Assembly: GCA_949296775.1 (NCBI GenBank)
Contig: CASFQA010000001.1
Span: 496,001-560,000, forward strand
Source of the DNA: an uncultured bacterium
Lineage (GTDB): Bacteria > Bacillota_I > Bacilli_A > RFN20 > CAG-826
Direction: 5' to 3'
DNA: 64,000 nucleotides
The notes beneath the pieces are model-generated. The model was not told the DNA's origin and did no database searches. It saw only the letters and a program-made list of their open reading frames with translations. The position numbers and the translations under genes were made by a program. Positions 52,010 through 62,600 of this stretch are shown here, one piece after another; positions within the stretch are counted from its first letter, which is position 1; every line of letters starts with the position of its first letter.

Positions 52010-53434
52010 TTATATCGAAGGGGGAATTTCCTTAAACATCGTCGGCAAATCAATCAGATGAAGACGGGGATCGTCAAGGGAAAGAAGCGAATCATCAAAC
52101 CCGCCCGCCCCGAACAAATACAGCTCAACCTGCTTATAGGGACGGAAAGGCTCGGCTTTAAGGTCTTCCAGCATATCGTAATAATCTCGAATAGTCCGTT
52201 TTTTGCTGGAAAATTTCATTTCGGCTAAAAGCAGATGGGATCTCTCAGCGCTTACCGCGTCAACTTGTACCGACCGCCCAAGGGCTTTCGAATCAAACTC
52301 AAAGTTTCGGAAATCAACGAATAAACCGTTTAAGCGCCCGTTCTTGCTCAAATATTCTAGATAGGTAAGGCATAGCTTCTCGTAGGCGTGGCTTAGGAAA
52401 TTCGCAATGCCATCTTCGTCCTCTTTCCATAGCCTTTCCCCAAACCCTTCGGCGATAAGCCCCGCGTTTTCCCGAATGAATCGATAATAGAAAGCCAACA
52501 TTGGATCAAGGATCTCATAACGTACTTTCCGTTCTTTTTGGAAAAAACCTCTTTTGATTATGACCCGATCGGATAATAGAGGCTCAAGGTATTTGCTGAC
52601 GTTTCCGCTGGAGAGATTGAGCCGTTCCGAAAGGGCCATAACCGTGTCGAACCCTTCGGCGATACCCTTGAGTATGGAGGCGTAATAACCGCCGGTTATG
52701 ATATCGCTGGTGATTATTTCGCCGGGATTTTGGATGAAAAGGGAACTCCGTTCATAAAAAAGATGGACCAAGTTTTCATCGAAGCTCTTGTTCTGATCGA
52801 TAAGCGAAAGATAGAAAGGGAAGGTATTGGTCATAGACAATATCTTTGCCTTTTCGAAAACATCCTCAACCTTCCTAACGCCGAGGAGAGCTTCGTCGAA
52901 CTCAAACTTGAGCAAGCGAAGGGAGAAGGTATTGCGACGGTAGAGTGGCGCCCCGTAATCCCCTATCTCCTTTTCCATAAAAGAGACGTTGCTGCCCGTT
53001 AGAATCAAAACAAAACGTCTTTTGAGGAAAAGACTGTCGATGGCATGCTGTAAAGCCGATGCGAAATCAGTCCTTTTCCGTTTGCCATCGCGCCCAACGA
53101 CGATATTCGGATATTCATCAATGCAAACGATTCCCTGATCGTCCCCGAAATAATCGTCGATAGCAGAAAAGAAATCGGGCCAGGATTCGTAACTGCCGCC
53201 TGAAAACCCCCGAGCTTCATTCAAAGTTTTTGAGAAATATCTACGAATATCGGAATCGCTGGAATCGGTCGCGCGTAAAATAATGGACTTTTTTCCCTGA
53301 CAGAACATAGAAAGCAACGTCGATTTTCCGATTCGCCGTTGTCCATAAAGATAGCCAAATTCAAAACGGAGGGAGTCGTAACGTTGTTCCAGCAAGGCCA
53401 ATTCTTTGAACCGACCATAATTTTCTAAGCCCAT
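52010..53434 (-). CDS. AAA-family ATPase with DUF234-type C-terminus
   Basis: A 474-residue ATPase of the prokaryotic/archaeal ATPase (STAND-related) family. Walker A is YLYGQRRIGKSTLLSMF, Walker B GIVCIDEYPNIVV and the sensor motif LILTGSNVSFM. The middle has a winged-helix-like region (VMALSERLNLSSGNVSKYLE), and the end resembles DUF234, a restriction-endonuclease-like fold: YEILDPMLAFYYRFI and HLLLAEMKFSSKKRTIRDYY. Substrate unknown; such proteins are common in mobile or accessory regions. AGGAGGTATCGC precedes the ATG. Its upstream region carries unusual palindromes. Confidence 0.8.
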   Translation of the reverse strand: MGLENYGRFKELALLEQRYDSLRFEFGYLYGQRRIGKSTLLSMFCQGKKSIILRATDSSDSDIRRYFSKTLNEARGFSGGSYESWPDFFSAIDDYFGDDQGIVCIDEYPNIVVGRDGKRKRTDFASALQHAIDSLFLKRRFVLILTGSNVSFMEKEIGDYGAPLYRRNTFSLRLLKFEFDEALLGVRKVEDVFEKAKILSMTNTFPFYLSLIDQNKSFDENLVHLFYERSSLFIQNPGEIITSDIITGGYYASILKGIAEGFDTVMALSERLNLSSGNVSKYLEPLLSDRVIIKRGFFQKERKVRYEILDPMLAFYYRFIRENAGLIAEGFGERLWKEDEDGIANFLSHAYEKLCLTYLEYLSKNGRLNGLFVDFRNFEFDSKALGRSVQVDAVSAERSHLLLAEMKFSSKKRTIRDYYDMLEDLKAEPFRPYKQVELYLFGAGGFDDSLLSLDDPRLHLIDLPTMFKEIPPSI

Positions 53435-53457
53435 GCGATACCTCCTAAACCTTACTA

Positions 53458-53553
53458 AGACGTTTTCGCCAAAACGCTTCCTCGATATTATACACAGGAA
53501 AAATGGCGACAAAATATTTTTTAGCGAAAACGTTTTCGCCGAAAACGTCTTCG
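53458..53553 (-). promoter_or_regulatory. ATPase promoter flanked by LacI-type operators
   Basis: -10 TATAAT on the minus strand at 53487-53492. A perfect 16-bp palindrome GCGAAAACGTTTTCGC lies at 53524-53539, joined to an imperfect one CGAAAACGTCTTCG (53540-53553). A half site ACGTTTTCGCC (53460-53470) repeats downstream of the -10 box; it is also part of an inverted repeat CGTTTT-CGCC-AAAACG (53461-53476). A central CG between A and T runs is typical of LacI-family sites. Confidence 0.65.
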
Positions 53554-53625
53554 TGTATTAAATGTCCTGCAAATCAAATCAAAATCAGTGCAAAACACCG
53601 GGATAAAAACCGGATTTAAATTAGT

Positions 53626-54702
53626 TTAGTTCAAATCGTTGCTCAAGCTAAAATCGCCTTTTTCGATAAGATGGAAACGGCGAAAGAGCCAATCGAAAAG
53701 GAAAACGAGGATGATAGGAGCGACCACGCAGACGAAGACGACGCAAAGGATCATCACGTAGGAATAAGATGAGGCGGATAGGAAATTCAAAGGGCCGACT
53801 AAGCCCGATGTGCCCATGCCGGCCCCAACCGATAAAGAGGCGGGGTCCATTTCCCCGTTAAGCGGGAAAAGCATCGCGAAAGGCCCGAGGATAGCGGAGG
53901 CGATGATGGTCGGGAGCCAGATGATCGGTTTGCGGACGATGTTCTTGAACTCGAGCATCGAGGTGCCGATCGAGATGGCGACGACCGTCCCCCACTTGTT
54001 GTCCCTAGCCGCATGGACGGCGAAGCCGACCATCTGGGTGCAGCAGCCGATAAGCGCGGCGGCGGCGGCCAAAGGGACTTGGCCGATCGAGATGGCGACG
54101 CAGAGGGCGACCGAGGATATCGGGGCGGTCAAGGCCATGCCGACCAACACCGAGACCAGGATGCACATGAAGAAGCTCACGACGATGTTGGTGAAGCAAA
54201 GCTCGACCAGCATCCCCAATCCGATGGTGATGTAATGGACCCAATTGGCCAATAGAAACGAATACAGGATGGCGATGAGGACGCCGATAAGCGGGATCAA
54301 GATCAAATCGACCGGGGTTTTCCTCTTGGTCAGGAACTTAAGCCCGAGCAGGCAAAGGATGACCGCGAGGTAGCAAGACAAAGGGTCGGATATATTGCTT
54401 ATTTGCCCATTGGCGAAGGAGAAGGCGTAGTTCCCGATATAGCCGGCGGCCATGCAGGCCACCACCGCCACCCCGCTTTTCTTCTTGGCCAGAGCGACCC
54501 CAAGACCGATCCCAGCCCCCATCAGCCCCTTGATCAGGGCGGCCCAATCGCCAATCGCCTCGCAATAAGGGATGCCGGCGAATAGATCGAGTATCGTCCC
54601 GATGATCAGCGTGCCGAACAAGCCGATGGCCATCCCGTTGCTGGTGACCATTATGTTGTTCTTCACATAACGAAAACCGGCTTTGGCTTTTTCTTTATCC
54701 AT
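53626..54702 (-). CDS. PTS EIIC_2-type membrane protein
   Basis: A 358-residue membrane protein with about ten hydrophobic segments, starting MDKEKAKAGFRYVKNNIMVT. The sequence MGAGIGLGVALAKKKSGVAV and the later PLNGEMDPASLSVGAGMGTS match the PTS_EIIC_2 family (Pfam PF13303), proteins that resemble sugar-transport EIIC subunits; several lack partner EIIA and EIIB domains and are called putative toxin-regulator or transporter. No EIIA/EIIB is next to it. It follows the M24-like gene by two bases; AGAGGAATC precedes the ATG. A palindrome-flanked ATPase promoter lies downstream. Confidence 0.7.
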   Translation of the reverse strand: MDKEKAKAGFRYVKNNIMVTSNGMAIGLFGTLIIGTILDLFAGIPYCEAIGDWAALIKGLMGAGIGLGVALAKKKSGVAVVACMAAGYIGNYAFSFANGQISNISDPLSCYLAVILCLLGLKFLTKRKTPVDLILIPLIGVLIAILYSFLLANWVHYITIGLGMLVELCFTNIVVSFFMCILVSVLVGMALTAPISSVALCVAISIGQVPLAAAAALIGCCTQMVGFAVHAARDNKWGTVVAISIGTSMLEFKNIVRKPIIWLPTIIASAILGPFAMLFPLNGEMDPASLSVGAGMGTSGLVGPLNFLSASSYSYVMILCVVFVCVVAPIILVFLFDWLFRRFHLIEKGDFSLSNDLN

Positions 54703-54704
54703 TA

Positions 54705-55976
54705 TCAGATTCCTCTTTTCAGCTTGAAGTGGCTTTCGAGGTCGTCGCGTTCGATGGCGATGCCCTCGCTTAGCAAGCGGGAGCCGCTGGAGGAGATGGA
54801 ATACATATCCTTCAGCCGGACGGCGATATCCTCTTTGTCTAAATACAATCCGACGTTCAAAGCCACCACGTCCCCTTCTTGGAGGGTCATTCCCTCGTAA
54901 TCCTCGTTCAATTCGAGCCCGACGAAGGAAATGACCTTGGGGAAGGTAAGGAGTTTTATTTCCTCGGGGTTCACGATGATCTGCTCCTTCAAGCACCTTT
55001 CCTTCAATAGCTCCCGGGCGAATTCATTGACTTTATCAAGGCTAAGCAAAGGCCGGAGCAAGGCCCCGGTTTTCCTAAGGCATTCGAGGACGATCGAATA
55101 GACTAGCGACTGGCGGTCGTTGAACTTCCCGTCGACCGGGACGGTTCGGGCGATATAGGCGCAATAATGCTCGTCGCGGGCATTGACGTCGAAGACCACC
55201 GTCTGCCCTTTCCGCACCTTTTCTTTCATCTTGCGGGTAGCCAAGCAATTGGCCTCGCTCCCTTGGGCGATGAAAAGCGGCTCCGCCAACCCCGAAAGCC
55301 CGGAGGTCGATTCGCAGGAGGCGAGGTAAGCCAGGCCGAGGTCGTACTCGTAAACCCCTGGGGAAAGCAAAGCATAGGCGCTTAATAGACCGTCTTTGAC
55401 GTGGCTGATGGCTTTTTTGATCGATTCGAGTTCCTCGTCGCTTTTGTTTTTCCTAAGCGGGGCCACCAACGGGCGGACCGGCTTGACCAGCAAAGAGGGG
55501 TAGACGGCCTGCAAAGCCGAAGCGAAGGCCTTGGCGTCGAGCTCCCGATCGACTTTCAGTTCGGGGCTCAAATCGAAATACCCGATGTTGACCGGCGATT
55601 CCTCGTCGATCCCCTGCCGGAGGAGCCGGTCGAGGCGCGAGGAAAGATAGGCCGAGAGCATGACGTTGTTGATGCCCGATATCCGCCGGGCTTCCTCTTG
55701 GGAGAGCCTTTTCCCGTACCAGCGCCTCTTTGCTTCGTCATATTGGTCGATGAATAGGATGGTTCGGGTCTCCCCGCCCCGCTTGATGAGCAATAAAGAC
55801 GATCCCTCCTGCTCAATCCCGGTCAAATAATAGAAATCGGCGTTGACCTCAAACGGATAAAAGGTGGTTGAGGACAGGTATTTGGCCCGGCCGGAGAAGA
55901 AAAGGGCAAAGGATTCGTCGTCCATTTTGGCATAAACGGCGTTGCGTCGGTTTTCAAGTTCGTTGAGGCTGCTCAT
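54705..55976 (-). CDS. Xaa-Pro aminopeptidase-like (M24) protein lacking metal ligands
   Basis: A 423-residue member of the M24B peptidase fold: N-terminal creatinase-like domain with FALFFSGRAKYLSSTTFYPF, then a pita-bread domain. The five metal ligands of PepP are largely lost. The family segment DAGAEYNGYASDITRT reads DVNARDEHYCAYIART (263-278), keeping Asp263 but with Tyr274 in place of the second aspartate. The His segment HWLGLDVHD reads SFVGLELNE with Ser350. The Glu positions are Asn374 in ALNVGLYL and Lys389 in VRLKD. So it is probably not a peptidase. It precedes the PTS-like gene and is downstream of yigZ. Confidence 0.75.
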   Translation of the reverse strand: MSSLNELENRRNAVYAKMDDESFALFFSGRAKYLSSTTFYPFEVNADFYYLTGIEQEGSSLLLIKRGGETRTILFIDQYDEAKRRWYGKRLSQEEARRISGINNVMLSAYLSSRLDRLLRQGIDEESPVNIGYFDLSPELKVDRELDAKAFASALQAVYPSLLVKPVRPLVAPLRKNKSDEELESIKKAISHVKDGLLSAYALLSPGVYEYDLGLAYLASCESTSGLSGLAEPLFIAQGSEANCLATRKMKEKVRKGQTVVFDVNARDEHYCAYIARTVPVDGKFNDRQSLVYSIVLECLRKTGALLRPLLSLDKVNEFARELLKERCLKEQIIVNPEEIKLLTFPKVISFVGLELNEDYEGMTLQEGDVVALNVGLYLDKEDIAVRLKDMYSISSSGSRLLSEGIAIERDDLESHFKLKRGI

Positions 55977-56051
55977 AACCTTCCTCCCCTTCTATTGACT
56001 GCTAAATTGTACGCAACTTAACGCCTGCGTGTATACGGAAAATGAATAATC

Positions 56052-56654
56052 TCATTTTTCCTCGACGAGGGAGAGGAATCTCTCGCCTAGGGGCAAGCGG
56101 AGCCCCTTCCCCTCGAGTCGCTCCCCCAAATTCTCGTCGCTTAATAAAGACAACTCAACCCGTTCCCCGAATACCGGTTCGGAAATATCGAAACCGAGCC
56201 TTGGCCCGAGCCGAACCAAGGAGTCGTAAACGGCGTAATCGACGTTTAAACGATATCGATAGCGTTCCTTCGCCACCGCTGCCTTGGCGTTAAAATAGGC
56301 TTGCTTCCCGGCTTCTACTACCATCCGCCGGAGATTGCCGACCCCGAGTTTGACGCCTCCAAAGTAGCGGGCGACGATTAATAAGCCATAGGCGTTTTCG
56401 CTTCGAAGGTATTCCAATAACGGCCGACCTGAGGAGCCGCTTGGCTCCCCATCCTCGCTGAACCCTTCGCTGCCATCGAGCCGGAAAGCGTAAGGGATAT
56501 GGTGGGCTTTATGGTGCAGGGCGCGGATCCTCGCCAATTGGGATTCAAGTTCTTCTTTGCTTAGGCAAGGCAAAGCGAAGGAAAGGAAAGAGGAGCCAAG
56601 CATGCTAACTTCCCCGGCGCCTTCTTCGGTTATGACCTTCTCGCCCTCTTTCAT
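56052..56654 (-). CDS. YigZ/IMPACT family protein
   Basis: A 200-residue protein beginning MKEGEKVITEEGAGEVSMLG. The first domain has the family motif HHKAHHIPYAFRLDGSEGFS, followed by EDGEPSGSSGRPLLEYL, then VARYFGGVKLGVGNLRRMVV, typical of UPF0029/YigZ (IMPACT) proteins, which are linked to translation and ribosome-associated functions, with no defined activity. C-terminal domain is ferredoxin-like. Its ATG overlaps the stop codon of the giant gene (ATGA), so it is co-transcribed with it. Length is typical. Confidence 0.9.
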   Translation of the reverse strand: MKEGEKVITEEGAGEVSMLGSSFLSFALPCLSKEELESQLARIRALHHKAHHIPYAFRLDGSEGFSEDGEPSGSSGRPLLEYLRSENAYGLLIVARYFGGVKLGVGNLRRMVVEAGKQAYFNAKAAVAKERYRYRLNVDYAVYDSLVRLGPRLGFDISEPVFGERVELSLLSDENLGERLEGKGLRLPLGERFLSLVEEK

Positions 56655-59600
56655 GAAATAGCGATTGAGGCGTAACTGGCCAAGCCTTCCGCCACCTTAA
56701 CAAAGTTGACTTGGCTGCCCTCAGCTTTGAAATCCTTGTATTGGGTCAAACTGGACAAACTCGGATTCGAGGCGATACCAGAATAAGGCAAGGACAGATA
56801 GAGATAGCTTGAGAGCATCGCGAGTTCTTCTTTGCCGCTTACGAAGACGGTGCCTTCCTGCGCATAATCGAAGTAGGAATCGAGCGTCTTCAAAGCCTCT
56901 AACCCCTCTCGCCCTAATTCGGGTGAATTAGAGGCGATGCGGTCGTCGGTGAAGGCATAGGCCATCAGATTGCCGTAGAAGACCTTTTGGGCCGATCCTT
57001 CGTAAATGAGTTCCATCCAGTCATCATCATAGAAAGAACCGAGGTTTTCGTAATAATCTGCCGTGATATCGGCATTGGTATATAGCCCAGACGGATTCGC
57101 CCCGTTAGTTCCTCCTAGCCCAACGATGACGTTATGGTTAATATAATCGGTACTCACCAGGACGTTATAGATGGCGTCCATCTCCCCGGCCAAGACGTTA
57201 TTGAAGAGGACCGGATTGCCAATCGAGGCTCCCGTTTCGTCGACTGACGCAAAGGGCGAGAAGGCATCGACGGCGGTAACCATCGGAATCCGGGCGCTTT
57301 GATTAAGTCCGATCAATGCCATATAGACCTTTTCGTTAGCCGTCGGATCATCGCCTAATCCGTCGGTCAAGGATTCGATCGCCAAGACGTAGCCCTCAAC
57401 GAAGGCGAGGTCGACGATATGGTCATCGACGTAAAGGGAATCGGCGGTTAAGTCGGGATAAGCTCCCTCTTGGCCAAGCGCGGAATTTAGGGCTTTGATG
57501 GCCCCAACCATCGAGCGGTCATCCTTATCGAGCCGATTGAAGATCGAAGCCTTAGGCGTTTCTTGATAGGCGGAAGAGTCGAATTTCAGATCCAAGGTGA
57601 AGATGTGGTAAAGCGCGTAGTCGCGGCTATTGAAGGTGTTCGCCGAACTATTGGTGGTCGGATAATAAGCGTCGGAATCCGCATCGTAAGCGACCGGGTT
57701 TTCGAAGATGCTCGTTTGCTGCATATAGGTCAAAAGATCATAGGTGTGATGGCCTTCCTCGGTGAAGGCGGTCATGACGTCATAGCCATCGGGGACGGAG
57801 CCGAAGTCGAAGTAAGAGCCGCCTTGGCCGTCTTCCCCTTCGGCGTAAATGCTCTTTAGGAGATTGATGATCAAATCGATATCCTTCTTCCCCAGCTCAG
57901 CTTGGGTATAGCGATAGCTCGAAAGGTCATAGGTGAGTTTCACCTCCAAAGGCTCATTGGCGGTGAATACCAGGTGGCCGCTTAAGGCCGAGACGTCGAT
58001 GTTCTTCGGATCGGAAGTAACGATGAAATCGGTGTAATCGATATCCAAATCAGTGGCCTTAAGGGAATATTCCGAAGGTAATTTATCGAGGCTGATCGTC
58101 AAAGGATGGCCGCCGGAAACCATATTGCCGGCGACTGCCCCGAGGTCATAGACGTAGTCTACCCCAACAATAGCAGGTTCGACCGTCAAAGCCTCTTCCG
58201 GGCGGGTGAATTTGGTGAGCCCGACCGAGGAAAGGACGTCTTGGAGGGCGTTAGGCAGGATGTCGCTCCCTAGATCGAGCTTATTGAGGGCGAGGAATAT
58301 GTCCTCCAAATCATCCGGCGGCAAATTCATGATCTCATCGCCGGAGAAGGTCAAAGCCCCGTCCTCATCGATGAAGCCGGAACGGAGGAAGACGGTGAGC
58401 AGGCCGCCGCCTTGCCCATCGTCGGTCAGGTTATTGATTTCCTTGGTCCAACCGGGCCTCCTTTGCTCTTTTATCTGCTGATAGAGCTTCTCCTGATAAC
58501 CGGCTTCCTTATGGGTGAGGTAAAGGGCTGGGTCGCCTTCAAGGCTATAGTTAAGCGAAGCCAAAGACGAATCGTCATAAACGGTGTAGATGAGCTGTTC
58601 GAAGACCGTCAGGTCATCGAAAACGAATTGGCCTTCGTTCCAGCTGGGCCCTTGATAATCGGCAACGACTAAGACCCCGTCATTATGGAAGACCCGGGAG
58701 TTGTACATGTCGGTGAGGATCTCGCGGAAGGTGACCGGATCGATGGATGAGAGGTTGGTCAAGTTACCGAGGGCCTCGCTATTGCGGGACAAATTCGAGA
58801 GAATCGAGGACAGTTGATAAATCTCGCTCTCCTCGAAGCGGTTGGCGTAATCGGGGGTGACGAGCATATTCCCGTCTTGATCGTAATAATAGGAGAAATA
58901 GACGTTGGCTTTGGTGAAGTCGATGCCCTCGATTAAGAAATCCGGCTGATTCAAAGTCGAGTCGATGATGTTGGGGACGCAGTCGTAGAAAAGCGGGGAG
59001 TCGTTTAAGGCTTTGAGCAAGTCGACGAAGAGGTCGGGCCGGATGGAGGAGAAATCGAAGACCCCGTTGCTATTGAGAAGAGGCTTGACCTCATCGGATT
59101 GGAAAAGTGTCAGCAAGGAAAGAAGCGATCCTTCATCCCCATCGAGCAAGAGGGCTTGTTGATCCAATTCGTTTTCATTCCCGTCATAAAGGGTCGGGAA
59201 GGCCTCCTTAACCAAATAGATGGCTTTGCCGTTGGCGAGGTCTACGGGGTCATATTGCGAATAAAGCACATTATTGGCCAAGTCTTTCGGCGAGCCGGCG
59301 CCATCTTCGCCAACGTAATAGAAATACTGCTCCAAGGCCTCGATCGAGACGATCTGCTTGATGAGCCCTTGGAAGGCGTTGAGGCCGGTGGCTTCGTTAT
59401 GTTTGTTTCCGTTGAATAGGCCCGAGCGCATCATCTGCTCCAAGGCCAAGGTCAGCTCCTCGGCGTCGATCGAGGAAAGGTCGGCGAGGTCGGTCGAGGA
59501 AAGGGAGGATAGCGATCCCATCATATTGACTAGATAATCGATCTGCTCCTCGCCATACGGGGCATAGTCTTTGGCCCCGTTATCGGAATAGGCGGTGAAG

Positions 59601-62600
59601 AAGGGGTCGACGTCAGCGAGGAATTGCCCCATCTCCCCTTCGATCAACGGCTCGCCCGATTCGGGGAAGAAGACGTCGTTGAGCAGCTGCGGCAAGGCCC
59701 GGTAGAACAGCTTCGAGCCGTCGAGGGCCGAGAGCATGGTCTTGAGCTCCCTCCTCTTAGCCTCGGCGTTGCTCGCGAAATAAGAATCCGGGGAGGAGAG
59801 GGCGCTGAAATCAAGCTCCCCGCCCTCATCGATGAAGGAGGAGGACTGGATGGTGTCGATGAGGAGGCAAAGATTATCGATCTCTTTATCCCAATCTTCG
59901 ATCCCCTCGACGATCTTGGCGATGGTCATGTCGGTATGCTCTTGGTCAAACAAGGCATCGGCTTTGTCCTCGATCGCCTCGTCGATCCCGTAAATCCCCG
60001 ATTCGATCAGGATGGTCTCAGCCAATTGCTTGAAGACCGGGGTCTTTTCCGATGAAGGGGCTTGGTTAAGCAAATGGCTTTCGCTGGCCCCGTCCAATAA
60101 TGGGCGGAGGAGGAAATCGGTCGAAAGGCTCGAGAGGGAAATCCGGCTGGCGTCGAGCTGCCCGTCCTCATTCACGAGCCCATAAGACGGATCGAGGAGG
60201 ACGGCGAAGACGGAAAATAGGTTGGAAACCTCATCGACGTTAGCCTGCCGCTCGACCTCGGTTAAGGGCTCATAATGCCCGGATACAGGATCGGCATGGA
60301 GGAAGTATTGGTAGTTGACGGCGGTGAGATCGATCGGGGAATCCTCCGCCCCCTCCATCTCGGCGAAGGCGTTCTTCAATCCGTTATAGAGGATGACCCG
60401 GCCGAGGGCGCGGCTTTCGGCGACCCCGATCAAGGCCTGCTCCATTGAGGGCAGGTTATCGAAGTCGAGGCTGGACAATTCCTCAACCCCGCCGAGCTCG
60501 CCCAAGGAATCCAAGACCTTGCTGAGCCGGTCGATCTCGCCTTCATCCCCGTTCCAATCGGATTGGCGGGGAAGCTGCTCGACCATATCAAGCCGGAGCA
60601 AAGAGGTGGCCGCTTGCTTTTGCTCTAAGGTGATTAAGGAAGCGACGTCGCCTTCGAAATCCGGGTCAAGGAAATACTTCAGCGTCTCCCCATCCATCGA
60701 TTGGAGGAGTTTGTTGTAAAGATATTCGGGGAAGACGTATTCGCTCACGCCGTTTTCGGTATAGGTGAAGATGCCAGACCCAGACAAAGCCTTAAGCAAG
60801 TCGCCGAGCTCAGGCCCGAGGGCGAAGAAGTCGAGGTCGGATAAATCCAGCCCCTTGGCCGCTAAGTCGATGACTTTTTGGAACGCCGCCCCTTCGACGG
60901 CCCAATCGGTGACGTTGGCAAAGCTGATCGGGAGGTCGAGCCCATCCTCGCCCCCGACGCCTAATATCGGAGCGACCAAATACCCGTCTAACGCCCCGCC
61001 GGCGAGCTTGGAGAGGATAACCGAATCGCCGATGGCGGCGAAGACGTTATCGATCCGCAAGCCGGAAAGCTGGCTTAAGGCGTTGGCGGTGTTGCCGTTG
61101 CTGAGCGAATCGAGCTTATCGAGCACCCCGCTCCGGAGGACGGCGCAAAGGGCCTCGACCAGATAATAGGTCTCCCCTTTCGGCTTCGATTCATCGATGT
61201 CCCCCTCGATCCAAGAGGAAGTCAGGTTCCCGATGCCATCGATGTCCTCGAAGGTGAGTTCAGTGAAATTGCCGTTATCGTCGATTTGCGCGATTAACGA
61301 ATTGATAAGCCCGCAGAAGTTCGCGTTTTTCACCTCATTCCCGTTTTCGTCTAAAGTCACCGGATTGAGGACTTTGGAGTTAAGGAAGGTGTCGAAGATA
61401 TAGCAAAGTTCGTCCTGGGCTTGCAGAAGGAAGGAACCCATGGCCGCGGTCCCCATTTTGGAAATGGCGGAGAAAGAGGATACCAATAAGGGGCAGTATT
61501 TGGCCATCTTCAATATGTTCGCGGCCTCATGCCCTAGGTTCGGGGCGTGGAAATCGAGGGTCTTGATTCCGTATTCGCTTAAATCGAAATCATCCATGGT
61601 CGATTCCAATAATCCCGGCAAGGCGGAAGAGAGGATGACCGAGTGGTCGATGGTCTCGCAGGTGGCGATCAAGGCGTCGAGCAATTCCGGCTCGATCGAA
61701 TTGAGGTTACCCTGCGGGTCGTAATTGACGCCGGGCTGGGAGGCGGGATCGAGGAGGAATTCCCTCCCGGATTCCGAGGAAGCGAGCTCGGCGGCGATGT
61801 CCATGATGGCCCCGAACTCCTTTTTGAAATTGATCCGGGTCGCCCCGATGTCCCCTTCCGCGACCAATTCCTCATTGGCGGCCCCCAAATCCAGCTCAAG
61901 GTTGCCTTGGCTCGCGATAATCGGCTCGACGGTCGGCAGGAGGTCGTCGAGGGCGTTGCCGATCAAAACCGAATCGAAGAGGTTTTTCTTGCCTTTGGAG
62001 ATGCCCGTTTCCGGGTCGACGTCGGTCGGATTGCCGTCCTTATCCCTTAACCCGACCAAAACCTGGATCACTTGATCGGGGTGATCGATGACCATGGTGA
62101 GCAAGGTCCCGAGGATCCCCCCACCGAACAATTCGTCGCCACCCTCTTCCGTAGAAGACGAATCGCCATCGAGGCTTTGGAACTCGGCGGTCGACCCGAG
62201 CCCATCGAACATCTCCTTCATCGCCTCGCGGTCGATGTCGACGAGGGAGTAGAAGGAATCGTAGATGATCCCCAGCTCGTTGAACCAAGAGATCTCGGCG
62301 ATTTGGCCGTAATCGGGCGCGGCATCCTTATCCGGTTGGATGAACATCTTCAGGCTGAAGCCCTCCCCTTCGGTCCCCGCTTGGTTTTTCGCCATCGTGT
62401 AGACCATGCCGGCGATGAGATGGTTGATGAAATCCCGATCGGCTTTGCTTAAGGCCGAATGCATGGCTTTGTAGGCGTCTTCATCCTCGAAGATGCCATA
62501 AAGCTGGCTGAGGTTATAGACCGGGACTTGGGACACCTCGTCGGCGATGACCTCGAAGAAACCGGCGTTAAGCAAGTCGACGTAGACAGCGCTCAGATTA

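Noticed and set aside
61643-62050. Plus-strand open frames within the giant gene
   Set aside because: All lie opposite the 2,375-residue gene and show only shadow composition.
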